Source: a virus
Strand: one strand, 5' to 3'
DNA: 26,410 nt
Virus record (IMG/VR): IMGVR_UViG_3300021425_000161
Coordinates: 1 to 26,410 of that record
Made by a program: the position numbers and the translations under genes
Notes under the pieces: model-generated
The model's input: the letters and a program-made list of their open reading frames with translations, nothing else
What the model was told of the DNA's origin: nothing
The model's database searches: none
Shown here: positions 16,926 to 25,773 of the stretch, one piece after another
Numbering within the stretch: the stretch's first letter is position 1
Layout: each line of letters starts with the position of its first letter

Positions 16926-19900
16926 ATGCCACAAGAAACTAATCTTAATATATCCCCTTATTTTGACGATTATGATCCACAAAAAGGATTCCATAAAGTT
17001 CTTTTTAAACCATCAATTCCCATACAATCTAGAGAACTGACTACTGTACAGTCAATTTTACAAAATCAGATTGAGCAGATTGGAACGCATTTATTCAAAG
17101 AAGGTTCTGTAGTTATTCCAGGAAACTACTCATATACCAATAAATTGAATTGTGTTGAGGTAGAAAGTCAATATTTGGGAACATCATTAGAATCTTTCAG
17201 GGATGATTTATCTGGTATTGTAATTAGAGGACAAAACTCAAATTTAAAAGCTAGAGTAATTGATACTGTTGATGCAAGTTATTCTGAAAGGGGTTACATA
17301 ACACTTTATTTAACTTATCTTTCAACTGGAAATGATAACAAATCAGTATTTGATGATAATGAATTATTAATATTGGAAGAAAATTTAAGTTCTAATAGTG
17401 CAGTATTTCAACAGGGACAAGCATTTACAAGTACAGCACCTTCACAATCTACTTCTGTAGGATCTGCTGTTTTTATTGAAGAAGGAATTTATTATTTAAG
17501 AGGAACTTTTGTAAAGGTTTTACCACAAACTTTAATTTTAGAAGCACAAAAAAATAATCCAACTTATAGAGTAGGATTTGATATCTTTGAGAATATTATA
17601 ACTTCTGGGCAAGATAGTACATTAAACGATAATGCTTCTGGATTTAATAACTATGCTGCTCCTGGTGCAGATAGACTACAAATAAGAGCTGTTTTAGCAA
17701 AAAAACCTATTGAAGTTACTAAGAATGAAAATTTTGTTGAACTTTTTATTGTAAGATCTGGAATTGTAGAAAACGCATTTAATAGATCGGTTTATAATGA
17801 TGTTGCAGATGAGCTTGCAAGAAGAACATATGATCAATCTGGAGATTTTTACGTTAATGCATTTTCAGTATCTGCAAAAGATACTTTAGATGATAGAAAA
17901 GGAAATAATGGAGTATTTAAAACTGGACAATTAACTAGAAATGGAAATATTCCCAGAGAAAGTATTGGGACTTATAAAATATCTCCTGGAAAAGCATATG
18001 TTAGAGGGTATGAAGTAGAATATACTTCCCCAACATATTTAGATTTTGAGAAGCCAAGAACAACAAATACTTTAGAAAATCAATCTATTAATTATTTTAC
18101 TGGACCAACACTTGCACTGAATAGGGTTGTTGGTGCTCCCAGAATTGGATTTACGACTTCATCCGTAATAAGTCTAAGAGATACAAGAATTGGTGCAGAT
18201 TCTTTTAGTGTAAATGGAAAAGAAATAGGTGTATCTAGAGTGTATGATTATTCTCTAGAAGGAGGTTCTTATGATACAACTATTCCAGAATTAAATACCT
18301 GGGATATATCTCTATATGACATTCAATTCTACACAGAGATTGGTTTAAATGCAGGTTTTGTTGCATCAAAATCTACTTATGTTCAAGGAAAATCTAGCGG
18401 TGCCAGTGGTTTCTTGAGATTTGATTCTACTTCCAATGTTGGTATTGCAACAGTTTATAATACTAAAGGAAGGTTTATAAAAGGTGAAAAATTAATCCTA
18501 AATGGTATAGATAGTAATAGATTAATAAACAATGTAATCGAATACAAAACTTCAGATATAAAATCTTTGTATAGTGAAGTTGGAGTTGGTCAAACTTTTA
18601 ATGCAGACACTAAACTCTCTGTAGTTAATGGTATTGGGCAGGTTTCAATTGGGTTAGCAAATCCAAGTGGTATATCTGAGGTTACATCTTCAGATACTCA
18701 GTTAGATAAAATATTTAAAGTTGGTGATCATGTTTCATATACAGATACTACTATATCATCTCCAGAATATAAGACTTATGGTAAAGTGGTAGGTGTAGTT
18801 GATGAATACACAATTCAAATTGAAGGAATTACTGCAGTTACAGGTGTAAATTATGGAAGTCTACCTTCTGTTGAAGCGATTGCATTAGATTTTGGAAAAA
18901 TTGGTGCAAAATTAAAATCATCAACAGATAATACATTATACACTCCTTTACCAAAAAAGTATATTTCTAATATAGATCTAACAGATTCTGAGATTACAAT
19001 TAAAAAAGAGTTTAATATAACAATAAATCAAAGTGTAACTAACACCATCCAGTGTGGATCTGATGAAGCATTTTTGCCTTTTGATGAGGAGAGATATGTA
19101 TTAGTAAATTCTAATGGAGAATTTGAAGTTCTAACAGAAGATAAGTTTTTATTTGGTGAAGGATCAAAGTCATTAACAATATATGGAATGTCGGTTAATG
19201 GTAGTGGAAGACTTATAGCAACTTTATCAAAAAATAATATTACTAGTAGAACAAAAACTGCAAATAGAGCAAATTCAATAATAGTAAACAAATCTAGTTT
19301 AGTTTCTTCTGGTATTGGAAGTACTACATTAGATGATGGATTACAATATGGTAATTATGGATATGGTTTAAGAGTACAAGATAAAGAAATATGCTTGCTA
19401 GAACCAGATGTAACTAAAATATATGGCATTTTTGAATCATCAGATTCAAATGCTCCAGTATTGCCTTCATTAGTACTATCAAACTTAAATGGACAAACTG
19501 GTAGAACAGATGATTTGATAATTTCCGAAGTTATTGTTGGTGAAACTTCAGAAGCTGAAGCAATTTACATAGAAAAACTTAATTCTTCAACAATATACAT
19601 AACTTATTTGAGTGATTTAGCATTTTTACCTGGAGAGACCATTAAATCCAAAACAAGTAATATTTTAGGAACAGTTTCTGATGTTAGTCAAGGATCCACA
19701 AACATAACAAATAGATATACTCTAGATTCTGGTCAAAGAGATACTATTTGCGATTATTCAAGAATAATTAGAAAAGAAAATGTTAAGAGTCCAAGAAATC
19801 AAATAAGAATAATTTTCGAATCTGGGGAATTTTCTTCTTCAGAAAATGGAGATCTTACTATAGTAAACTCATACTCACAATTTGATTACTGTGATTTACT

Positions 19901-22900
19901 ATCCGTTAAAAATGATGTAAGAACATCAGATATAATTGATATAAGACCAAGAGTTATAGAATTTAGTGCATCATCTAGCAATTCACCATTTGAATTTTCT
20001 TCAAGGCAGTTTTCTGATTCTAATAATTCTGCAAAAAATATCCTAGCATCTGATGGGGCAATACGTTTAACATATTCACACTATTTGGGAAGAATTGATA
20101 AAATATTCCTACTAAAAACTGGTGAATTTCAATTAATAAGTGGTGTTCCTTCGGAAAATCCACTTCCACCATTAAATGTGGCAGATTCTATTGAAGTAGC
20201 ATCAATATCAATGCCACCATATCTATGCGATGTTGATGATTGTGAAATAAAATTAAATAAGTATAAGCGATACAGAATGGGGGATGTTGCGCAGTTAGAA
20301 GAAAGAATTAATAATTTAGAATACTATACTGCACTGTCACTTTTAGAGACAAAAACAGAGTCATTAACAATTCCAGATTCAAACGGTTTAACAAGATTTA
20401 AGTCTGGGATTTATGTTGATAATTTTAGTACTAGAAACACTCAAATCAAAACATCTAGAATAACAAACAGTATTGATCCAACAAACTTAGAACTAAGACC
20501 ATCACATTTTACCACACAAATTGACTTAGTTCTTGGTGGAAGATCTTTGCTGGGAATTGGAACTACATCAATTTCATTTGCAGACTCAGAAGATGTTAAT
20601 GACCTCATTGGATCAAATATAAGAAAAACTGGTCAATTATTAACATTAGATTATGATGAGGACGTTTATTTACAAAATCCATTTGCAACTAGAGTAGAAA
20701 ATGTAACACCATATCTAGTAACTAGTTATAAAGGATCAATTGATTTATTCCCATCATCAGATATTTGGATCGATCAAACAAGACTAAAACCACAATCAAT
20801 AACATCGGATGATTATACTCAAACAAGATTACAACTAGAGTATGCTGGTTATGATCCACAAACTGGTCTTGGTCCTGTTGTATGGGGTTCTTGGGAAACC
20901 ACTTGGACAGGATCTACTTCAACAAGCACCTCTAATACTACCAGAAGTAACTGGAGAGCACAAAGTAGTACTAGAAGAGGAAATTCAACAGTTAGAACTG
21001 ATGTTAGAGATGTAACTACAACAACTGTAACCACTACAACACAAACTGGTTTTGATCAAAGAGATGGTAAGAGATTAAGAGTATCTGAGCAAATTGAAAC
21101 CAAGAGTGAGGGAGACAGGGTAGTTAGCACTTCTGTTATTCCTTTCATGAGGTCTAGAAATATAGAATTTACTGCCAGAAGATTCAAGCCATACACAAGA
21201 TTATATGGATTTTTTGATGATCAAGATGTAAATAAGTTTATAATTCCAAAACTAATCGAGATTAGAATGATTAGAGGAATTTTTAATGTTGGCGATCTTG
21301 TTAGAGGTGTTAATGTTGGAAGAAGAGGAAGATTTTTCAGAGGAAGAAGATTATTCTTTGGTAGATCTTTACCAAGAATTACTTTTAGAGTTGCGAAATC
21401 AAACCATAAATATGGACCAATAGCAAATCCAACAGATATTTACGTACAAAGTCCATACGACCAAAATTATACAGTACCAGATGAATATTCCAGCTCATCT
21501 ATACTATTAAATGTAGACACTAGATCGTTATCTGAAAATAATCAGTCTTTATACAGTGGATATATTGTTCCAGGTATGAGATTGAGGGGTCGAAATGGAG
21601 AAGCTGAAGTAGTTAATGTAAGATTATTTACTGATGCTATTGGATCTGTAAAGGGATCATTCTTTATTCCAAATCCAAATGTACCATCAAATCCAAGTTT
21701 TGAATCTGGAACTAAGGTCTTTAGATTAACAAATAGTTCAACTAATACTACTATTGGTGGATTGGTGGATAGTTTTGGTGAGGAGCAATATTTTGCTTCT
21801 GGAACAATGAATACTGTCCAGGAGACAATAAGATCCACAAGAAAAGCAAGATTTGAAGTTGTAGAGACTAGTGAGACTAGACCATCAGTACCAGACGTTC
21901 AAGTAACAACTGCAGTAACTGAAGATCAAGAAACTACTACTGTAACTATACCAGATCCACCACCTCCACCACCAGCACGACCACCAAGTGCAGTACGCCC
22001 ATCAGGAGGTACATTTAGAGGAAGAGTTAGTGTTAGACCACCAGTAGTAACACCAACACCACCTATAGTTGATAATACTAGTGGTGGAGGTGGTAATAGT
22101 CGTAGACAACCGAGGAGGCCTCCTCGCCCACAACCTAGAAGAAGACCACCTAGATCAGTTGCTCAAGCGCTTAGAAGAATGTTCAATAGGAGGGATCCTT
22201 TAGCTCAATCATTCTTTGTTTCAGAACCAAATGGTATTTTTGTAACATCTGTTGACGTTTATTTTAGAACAATAGACCCCATTCTACCAGTTGTAGTTCA
22301 ACTGAGACCCATGCAAAATGGATATCCAACAAACGAAGTATATCCATTTTCGGAAGTTACTTTAGATGTAACAGCGGGTAATGTTTTTGAATCTGAAGAT
22401 TCTTTAGATGCGACTGAAATAGTATTTCCATCTCCAGTATATTTGGAGGGTAATAAAGAACATGCTTTAGTTTTGTTAAGTGACTCCAATGAATATACGG
22501 TTTGGATTTCTAAGATGGGTGAAGTTGATGTTTCAACTTTACTTCAAGAAGAATCTAGACAAACTCTTGTTTCACAACAACCAGATTTGGGATCTCTATT
22601 TAAATCACAAAATGGATCCACATGGACTGCAAGTCAATATGAGGATTTGAAATTTAACCTTTATGCTGCATCATATAATATTAATTCTCCTGGTACAATA
22701 TCGTTCTTCAATCCAAGATTGGATTTAGGCAACGACCAAATAGCAACTTTAGTTTCAGATCCTTTAGAATACGAATCCAGAAAAGTAGTAATAACAACTA
22801 CAGATTTAGTAGATGTTTCATCAATAGAAGTTGGAAATACTATTAAACAGCAAGGAAATGATTTTGTAAGAGGAGATTATGTTGGTTATGGTGGATCTGC

Positions 22901-24695
22901 AACTGGCGAATTAACAATATCAAATGCAGGAATTGGATATACACCATCCGATGGAACCTCACTCACTTTTAATAATGTATCTCTTAGGTCAATAACTGGT
23001 TATGGTAAAGATGCTACAGCAGATATTACAATAGGTGCTTCTGGAGGAATCAATGGAATTGCAATTGGAGCAACAATTAATTCTGGTGGATTTGGATATC
23101 AAGATGGTGATGTATTAACTGCAGACACAATTGGTCTACAACCTTTAGGTAAAAACATACAACTTACCGTAGACAATATCAACGGAATAAATCAAATAAT
23201 AGTAGATAATGTTCAAGGTAATTTTGAGAATAATGTATCAAAACCATTGAGATATGAAAATTCTCTTGGAGCAATCAATACAATCTTAAACAGAGATAGT
23301 GGAACAGATTCTGTTATTTCTAATATAGAACTCTCTTCAATATTTGAAGATGGTTTGCATATTAAAGTAAACCATAAAAATCATGCAATGCATTCAAATA
23401 CAAATGTTGTTGAGATCTCTAATGTTGGATCTGATATTGAATCAACTATACTAACTTCAGCATATGAATTTTCAGATTCTGGTCCTGTTAGTGTTGCTAG
23501 CACTGTTAACTTTACAACTTTTGAGAATCTCGATGTTAGTGCATCAAACCCAGGTTATATTTTAATAAATGATGAGATTCTTTCATACACTGGAATATCT
23601 AATGGAACTTTGACGGGTATTACCAGACAAGTAGATAATACGCAAGCTTCTTCTTATCCAGAAGAAAATACCGTATTTAAGTATGAAAATAATGGAATTT
23701 CTTTAAGAAGAATTAATAAGATACATTATCTTCAAGATGCTCTTGTACCAAGGTCTATAGGTTTTGATTATTATTACATAAAAATTAATATGTCGGAGAA
23801 TGGTATTGACAGAGACTCTGATCCATTGGTACAAAAACTATATATTAAGAATTCAAAATCTTCTGGTGGAGAGATTGTAAATGCAAGTCAAAATATACAA
23901 TATGAATCAATGAGACCTATTGTACAAACTTTAGTTCTGCCAGAAACTAATGTAACAGCAAAACTTAAGAGTATAACAGGAACGAGTGTAGATGGAAATG
24001 AAGTATCATTCTTAGAGAGTCCAATAGTAGATATTACCTTAGATGAAACTAATTATTTTACAGAACCAAAATTAATTACATCTACAGTTAATGAAACAGT
24101 TCATAATACAAATTTAATTGCAAATAAATCTTTAGAATTGGAGATGTCACTTTCTTCTGGGGATAATAGAATTTCTCCAGTAATTGATTTGGATAGAGTT
24201 GGTGTAATTCTTACGACGAATAGAGTAAATGCTCCAATAACTGATTATGTAAATGATCCAAGAACTTCTTCATTGAATTCTGATCCAAATGAATTTATTT
24301 ACTGCAATTTACCAGTTGAGTTGGAAAATCCAGCAACTTCAATTAAACTATTGCTTTCTGCGCATGTAAATACCTTTAATGATATTAGAGCATTTTATTC
24401 AATATCAAATTCATTAGATGGAGAACCAATTTATTATCCATTCCCTGGATACAACAATTTGGATATAAATGATAACATTATCGATATTTCACTATCTGAT
24501 GGTTTACCAGATAAAAAAGTCACTAAATCTGACGTTTTATCATCAAATACCAATGATGTCACTTTTAGTGACTATGTATTTACTGCTGATGATCTTCCAG
24601 AGTTTAAATACTTCAGTATTAAAATTATTGGATCTTCAACAAGTCAGTCAAATCCACCAAGAATTAAAGATTTGAGAGTAATTGCCCTAGCATGA
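16926..24695 (+). CDS. Giant DUF4815-type virion structural protein (2,589 aa), gp9-gp12 position
   Basis: The N-terminus carries the DUF4815-type block of cyanophage structural proteins: NLNISPYFDDYDPQKGFHKV, SRELTTVQSILQNQIEQIG, LFKEGSVVIPG, IYYLRGTFVKV and SPGKAYVRGYEVEY, residues about 5-375. A predicted coiled coil or helix (GDVAQLEERINNLEYYTALS) lies near residues 1119-1147. Then come a Thr/Ser-rich stretch (about 1329-1375), a conserved-looking VIPFMRSRNIEFTARRFKPY block, a Pro/Arg-rich linker (1676-1743) and a second conserved block from DPLAQSFFV (residue 1757) to KSQNGSTWTASQYEDLKF (about 1895-1912). The tail has GxxY units at 2002 and 2055 and a NDEILSYTGI module near 2215. The gene sits between gp8 and gp13, replacing T4 gp9, 10, 11 and 12, so a peripheral baseplate or tail-fibre/attachment role is likely. 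Exact function is not known. The stop overlaps the next start (ATGA). Confidence 0.85.
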   Translation: MPQETNLNISPYFDDYDPQKGFHKVLFKPSIPIQSRELTTVQSILQNQIEQIGTHLFKEGSVVIPGNYSYTNKLNCVEVESQYLGTSLESFRDDLSGIVIRGQNSNLKARVIDTVDASYSERGYITLYLTYLSTGNDNKSVFDDNELLILEENLSSNSAVFQQGQAFTSTAPSQSTSVGSAVFIEEGIYYLRGTFVKVLPQTLILEAQKNNPTYRVGFDIFENIITSGQDSTLNDNASGFNNYAAPGADRLQIRAVLAKKPIEVTKNENFVELFIVRSGIVENAFNRSVYNDVADELARRTYDQSGDFYVNAFSVSAKDTLDDRKGNNGVFKTGQLTRNGNIPRESIGTYKISPGKAYVRGYEVEYTSPTYLDFEKPRTTNTLENQSINYFTGPTLALNRVVGAPRIGFTTSSVISLRDTRIGADSFSVNGKEIGVSRVYDYSLEGGSYDTTIPELNTWDISLYDIQFYTEIGLNAGFVASKSTYVQGKSSGASGFLRFDSTSNVGIATVYNTKGRFIKGEKLILNGIDSNRLINNVIEYKTSDIKSLYSEVGVGQTFNADTKLSVVNGIGQVSIGLANPSGISEVTSSDTQLDKIFKVGDHVSYTDTTISSPEYKTYGKVVGVVDEYTIQIEGITAVTGVNYGSLPSVEAIALDFGKIGAKLKSSTDNTLYTPLPKKYISNIDLTDSEITIKKEFNITINQSVTNTIQCGSDEAFLPFDEERYVLVNSNGEFEVLTEDKFLFGEGSKSLTIYGMSVNGSGRLIATLSKNNITSRTKTANRANSIIVNKSSLVSSGIGSTTLDDGLQYGNYGYGLRVQDKEICLLEPDVTKIYGIFESSDSNAPVLPSLVLSNLNGQTGRTDDLIISEVIVGETSEAEAIYIEKLNSSTIYITYLSDLAFLPGETIKSKTSNILGTVSDVSQGSTNITNRYTLDSGQRDTICDYSRIIRKENVKSPRNQIRIIFESGEFSSSENGDLTIVNSYSQFDYCDLLSVKNDVRTSDIIDIRPRVIEFSASSSNSPFEFSSRQFSDSNNSAKNILASDGAIRLTYSHYLGRIDKIFLLKTGEFQLISGVPSENPLPPLNVADSIEVASISMPPYLCDVDDCEIKLNKYKRYRMGDVAQLEERINNLEYYTALSLLETKTESLTIPDSNGLTRFKSGIYVDNFSTRNTQIKTSRITNSIDPTNLELRPSHFTTQIDLVLGGRSLLGIGTTSISFADSEDVNDLIGSNIRKTGQLLTLDYDEDVYLQNPFATRVENVTPYLVTSYKGSIDLFPSSDIWIDQTRLKPQSITSDDYTQTRLQLEYAGYDPQTGLGPVVWGSWETTWTGSTSTSTSNTTRSNWRAQSSTRRGNSTVRTDVRDVTTTTVTTTTQTGFDQRDGKRLRVSEQIETKSEGDRVVSTSVIPFMRSRNIEFTARRFKPYTRLYGFFDDQDVNKFIIPKLIEIRMIRGIFNVGDLVRGVNVGRRGRFFRGRRLFFGRSLPRITFRVAKSNHKYGPIANPTDIYVQSPYDQNYTVPDEYSSSSILLNVDTRSLSENNQSLYSGYIVPGMRLRGRNGEAEVVNVRLFTDAIGSVKGSFFIPNPNVPSNPSFESGTKVFRLTNSSTNTTIGGLVDSFGEEQYFASGTMNTVQETIRSTRKARFEVVETSETRPSVPDVQVTTAVTEDQETTTVTIPDPPPPPPARPPSAVRPSGGTFRGRVSVRPPVVTPTPPIVDNTSGGGGNSRRQPRRPPRPQPRRRPPRSVAQALRRMFNRRDPLAQSFFVSEPNGIFVTSVDVYFRTIDPILPVVVQLRPMQNGYPTNEVYPFSEVTLDVTAGNVFESEDSLDATEIVFPSPVYLEGNKEHALVLLSDSNEYTVWISKMGEVDVSTLLQEESRQTLVSQQPDLGSLFKSQNGSTWTASQYEDLKFNLYAASYNINSPGTISFFNPRLDLGNDQIATLVSDPLEYESRKVVITTTDLVDVSSIEVGNTIKQQGNDFVRGDYVGYGGSATGELTISNAGIGYTPSDGTSLTFNNVSLRSITGYGKDATADITIGASGGINGIAIGATINSGGFGYQDGDVLTADTIGLQPLGKNIQLTVDNINGINQIIVDNVQGNFENNVSKPLRYENSLGAINTILNRDSGTDSVISNIELSSIFEDGLHIKVNHKNHAMHSNTNVVEISNVGSDIESTILTSAYEFSDSGPVSVASTVNFTTFENLDVSASNPGYILINDEILSYTGISNGTLTGITRQVDNTQASSYPEENTVFKYENNGISLRRINKIHYLQDALVPRSIGFDYYYIKINMSENGIDRDSDPLVQKLYIKNSKSSGGEIVNASQNIQYESMRPIVQTLVLPETNVTAKLKSITGTSVDGNEVSFLESPIVDITLDETNYFTEPKLITSTVNETVHNTNLIANKSLELEMSLSSGDNRISPVIDLDRVGVILTTNRVNAPITDYVNDPRTSSLNSDPNEFIYCNLPVELENPATSIKLLLSAHVNTFNDIRAFYSISNSLDGEPIYYPFPGYNNLDINDNIIDISLSDGLPDKKVTKSDVLSSNTNDVTFSDYVFTADDLPEFKYFSIKIIGSSTSQSNPPRIKDLRVIALA
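20277..20366 (+). other. Predicted helical/coiled-coil segment in the 2,589-aa protein
   Basis: Residues about 1118-1147, MGDVAQLEERINNLEYYTAL followed by SLLETKTESL, have heptad-spaced Leu/Ile/Val positions and strong helix character in an otherwise beta-rich protein. It probably acts as a trimer or dimer organiser, as coiled coils do in tail-fibre proteins; this is inference. Confidence 0.5.
21951..22154 (+). other. Pro/Arg-rich low-complexity linker in the 2,589-aa protein
   Basis: Residues about 1676-1743 begin PDPPPPPPARPPSAV and continue through PPVVTPTPPIVDN, SGGGGNSRRQ and RRPPRPQPRRRPPR. The segment is strongly basic, disorder-prone and locally far more G+C-rich than its surroundings because of Pro, Arg and Gly codons. 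It separates two conserved blocks and so probably acts as a flexible or polyproline-type linker in the assembled fibre or baseplate. Confidence 0.8.
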
Positions 24696-24928
24696 TGGAA
24701 GATAATAGAAAATTAAAAGTAGAAGGTTATAATAATCTCGTTAGAGATTCTATCACTAATGGGATTATTAATACTGATAGAAATGGATACGAATCTTATT
24801 TGCAATTAAGAAAAATTAAAAAAAGAGATTCGAATAGAATTGATAAAATTGAATCAGACTTAAATAGTTTAAAGAATGATATAAATGATATTAAAAGTTT
24901 ATTATTAAACTTAAGCAAGAATAACTAA
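24692..24928 (+). CDS. Small coiled-coil protein before gp13 (78 aa)
   Basis: A 78-aa soluble protein. The ATG at 24692 overlaps the upstream TGA (ATGATG), with a second in-frame ATG at 24695; either may start translation, and the overlap suggests coupling to the 2,589-aa gene. The first half (RKLKVEGYNNLVRDSITNGI, then INTDRNGYESYLQLR) is mixed-charge. The last 35 residues (RIDKIESDLNSLKNDINDIK, then SLLLNLS) form a clear amphipathic coiled coil. Proteins of this size and shape precede gp13 in T4-like cyanophages, with no assigned function as far as I know. A small structural or assembly-partner role in the tail or neck is plausible from its position. Only one base separates its stop from the gp13 start. 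Confidence 0.72.
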   Translation: MMEDNRKLKVEGYNNLVRDSITNGIINTDRNGYESYLQLRKIKKRDSNRIDKIESDLNSLKNDINDIKSLLLNLSKNN

Positions 24929-24929
24929 C

Positions 24930-25769
24930 ATGGCAAAACCAACAACCAGAACAGAATTAATTGATTATTGCAAAAGGAAACTTGGATATCCTGTATTGGA
25001 AATTAATGTTGCTGATGAACAAATAGAAGATTTGGTTGATGATGCGTTGCAGTTTTTTTATGAACGTCATTTTGATGGGGTTATTCAAACGTTTTTGAAG
25101 TATAAAGTTACTCAAGAGGATATTGATAGAGGAACCGCAACAATGGGGGGAGTTGGAATTACGACTACCACTGTTGATACAACTATTGCAGGGACTCCAA
25201 CATCATTTAATTATTTTGAGACTGGTAATTATATACAAATACCAGATTATGTTATGGGAATTAATAAAGTTATGAATTTTGAGGGTGCTAACTCAATTTC
25301 TAGTGGAATGTTTAGTGTAAAATATCAATTATTTTTAAATGAAGTTTATAATTGGAGTTCTATAGAACTTTTAAGTTATAGTATGGTTAAGAGATATCTT
25401 GAAGATATAGATTTTTTATTAAGCACAAAAAAACAAATAAGATACAATCAGAGACAAGATAGGTTATATTTGGACGTTGATTGGGGAATGCTTAGACCTG
25501 GACAATATTTAATTATTGATTGTTATAGACTTTTGGATCCAGCAGATTCACCACAAGTATGGAATGATTCATTCTTAAAACCATACTTAACAGCATTAAT
25601 TAAAAAACAGTGGGGTCAAAATCTCATCAAGTTCCAGGGAGTTAAGTTACCTGGAGGAGTAGAACTAAATGGAAGACAAATGTATGATGATGGAGAGAAA
25701 GAAATTGCAGCATTGATGGAAAAAATGTCTTCTACTTATGAATTACCACCATTCGATATGATAGGTTAG
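24930..25769 (+). CDS. 13: Neck protein gp13
   Basis: A 279-aa neck protein; T4 gp13 is 309 aa. With gp14 it forms the neck that closes the DNA-filled head and provides the site where the tail joins. Features are the N-terminal helical part TTRTELIDYCKRKLGYPVLE and INVADEQIEDLVDDALQFFY with ERHFDG (residues about 5-46), the central YIQIPDYVMGINKVMNF block, the LEDIDFLLSTKKQIRYNQRQ region, and the C-terminal WNDSFLKPYLTALIKKQWGQ with NLIKFQGVKLPGGVELNGRQ and an ELPPFDMIG end. All are typical of cyanophage gp13. The frame is intact. It lies one base after the coiled-coil gene and four bases before gp14, so the three are surely cotranscribed. Confidence 0.93.
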   Translation: MAKPTTRTELIDYCKRKLGYPVLEINVADEQIEDLVDDALQFFYERHFDGVIQTFLKYKVTQEDIDRGTATMGGVGITTTTVDTTIAGTPTSFNYFETGNYIQIPDYVMGINKVMNFEGANSISSGMFSVKYQLFLNEVYNWSSIELLSYSMVKRYLEDIDFLLSTKKQIRYNQRQDRLYLDVDWGMLRPGQYLIIDCYRLLDPADSPQVWNDSFLKPYLTALIKKQWGQNLIKFQGVKLPGGVELNGRQMYDDGEKEIAALMEKMSSTYELPPFDMIG

Positions 25770-25773
25770 TATT

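Noticed and set aside
19028-19291. Reverse-strand frame with a hydrophobic, membrane-like start inside the 2,589-aa gene
   Set aside because: The hydrophobic look comes from antisense reading of Lys/Asn/Glu codons; the sense frame is continuous and family-like here.
24469-24675. Second + strand frame overlapping the end of the 2,589-aa gene
   Set aside because: It is fully contained in another frame of a well-supported gene, has no ribosome binding site, and has an unusual Leu/Ile/Met-heavy composition.
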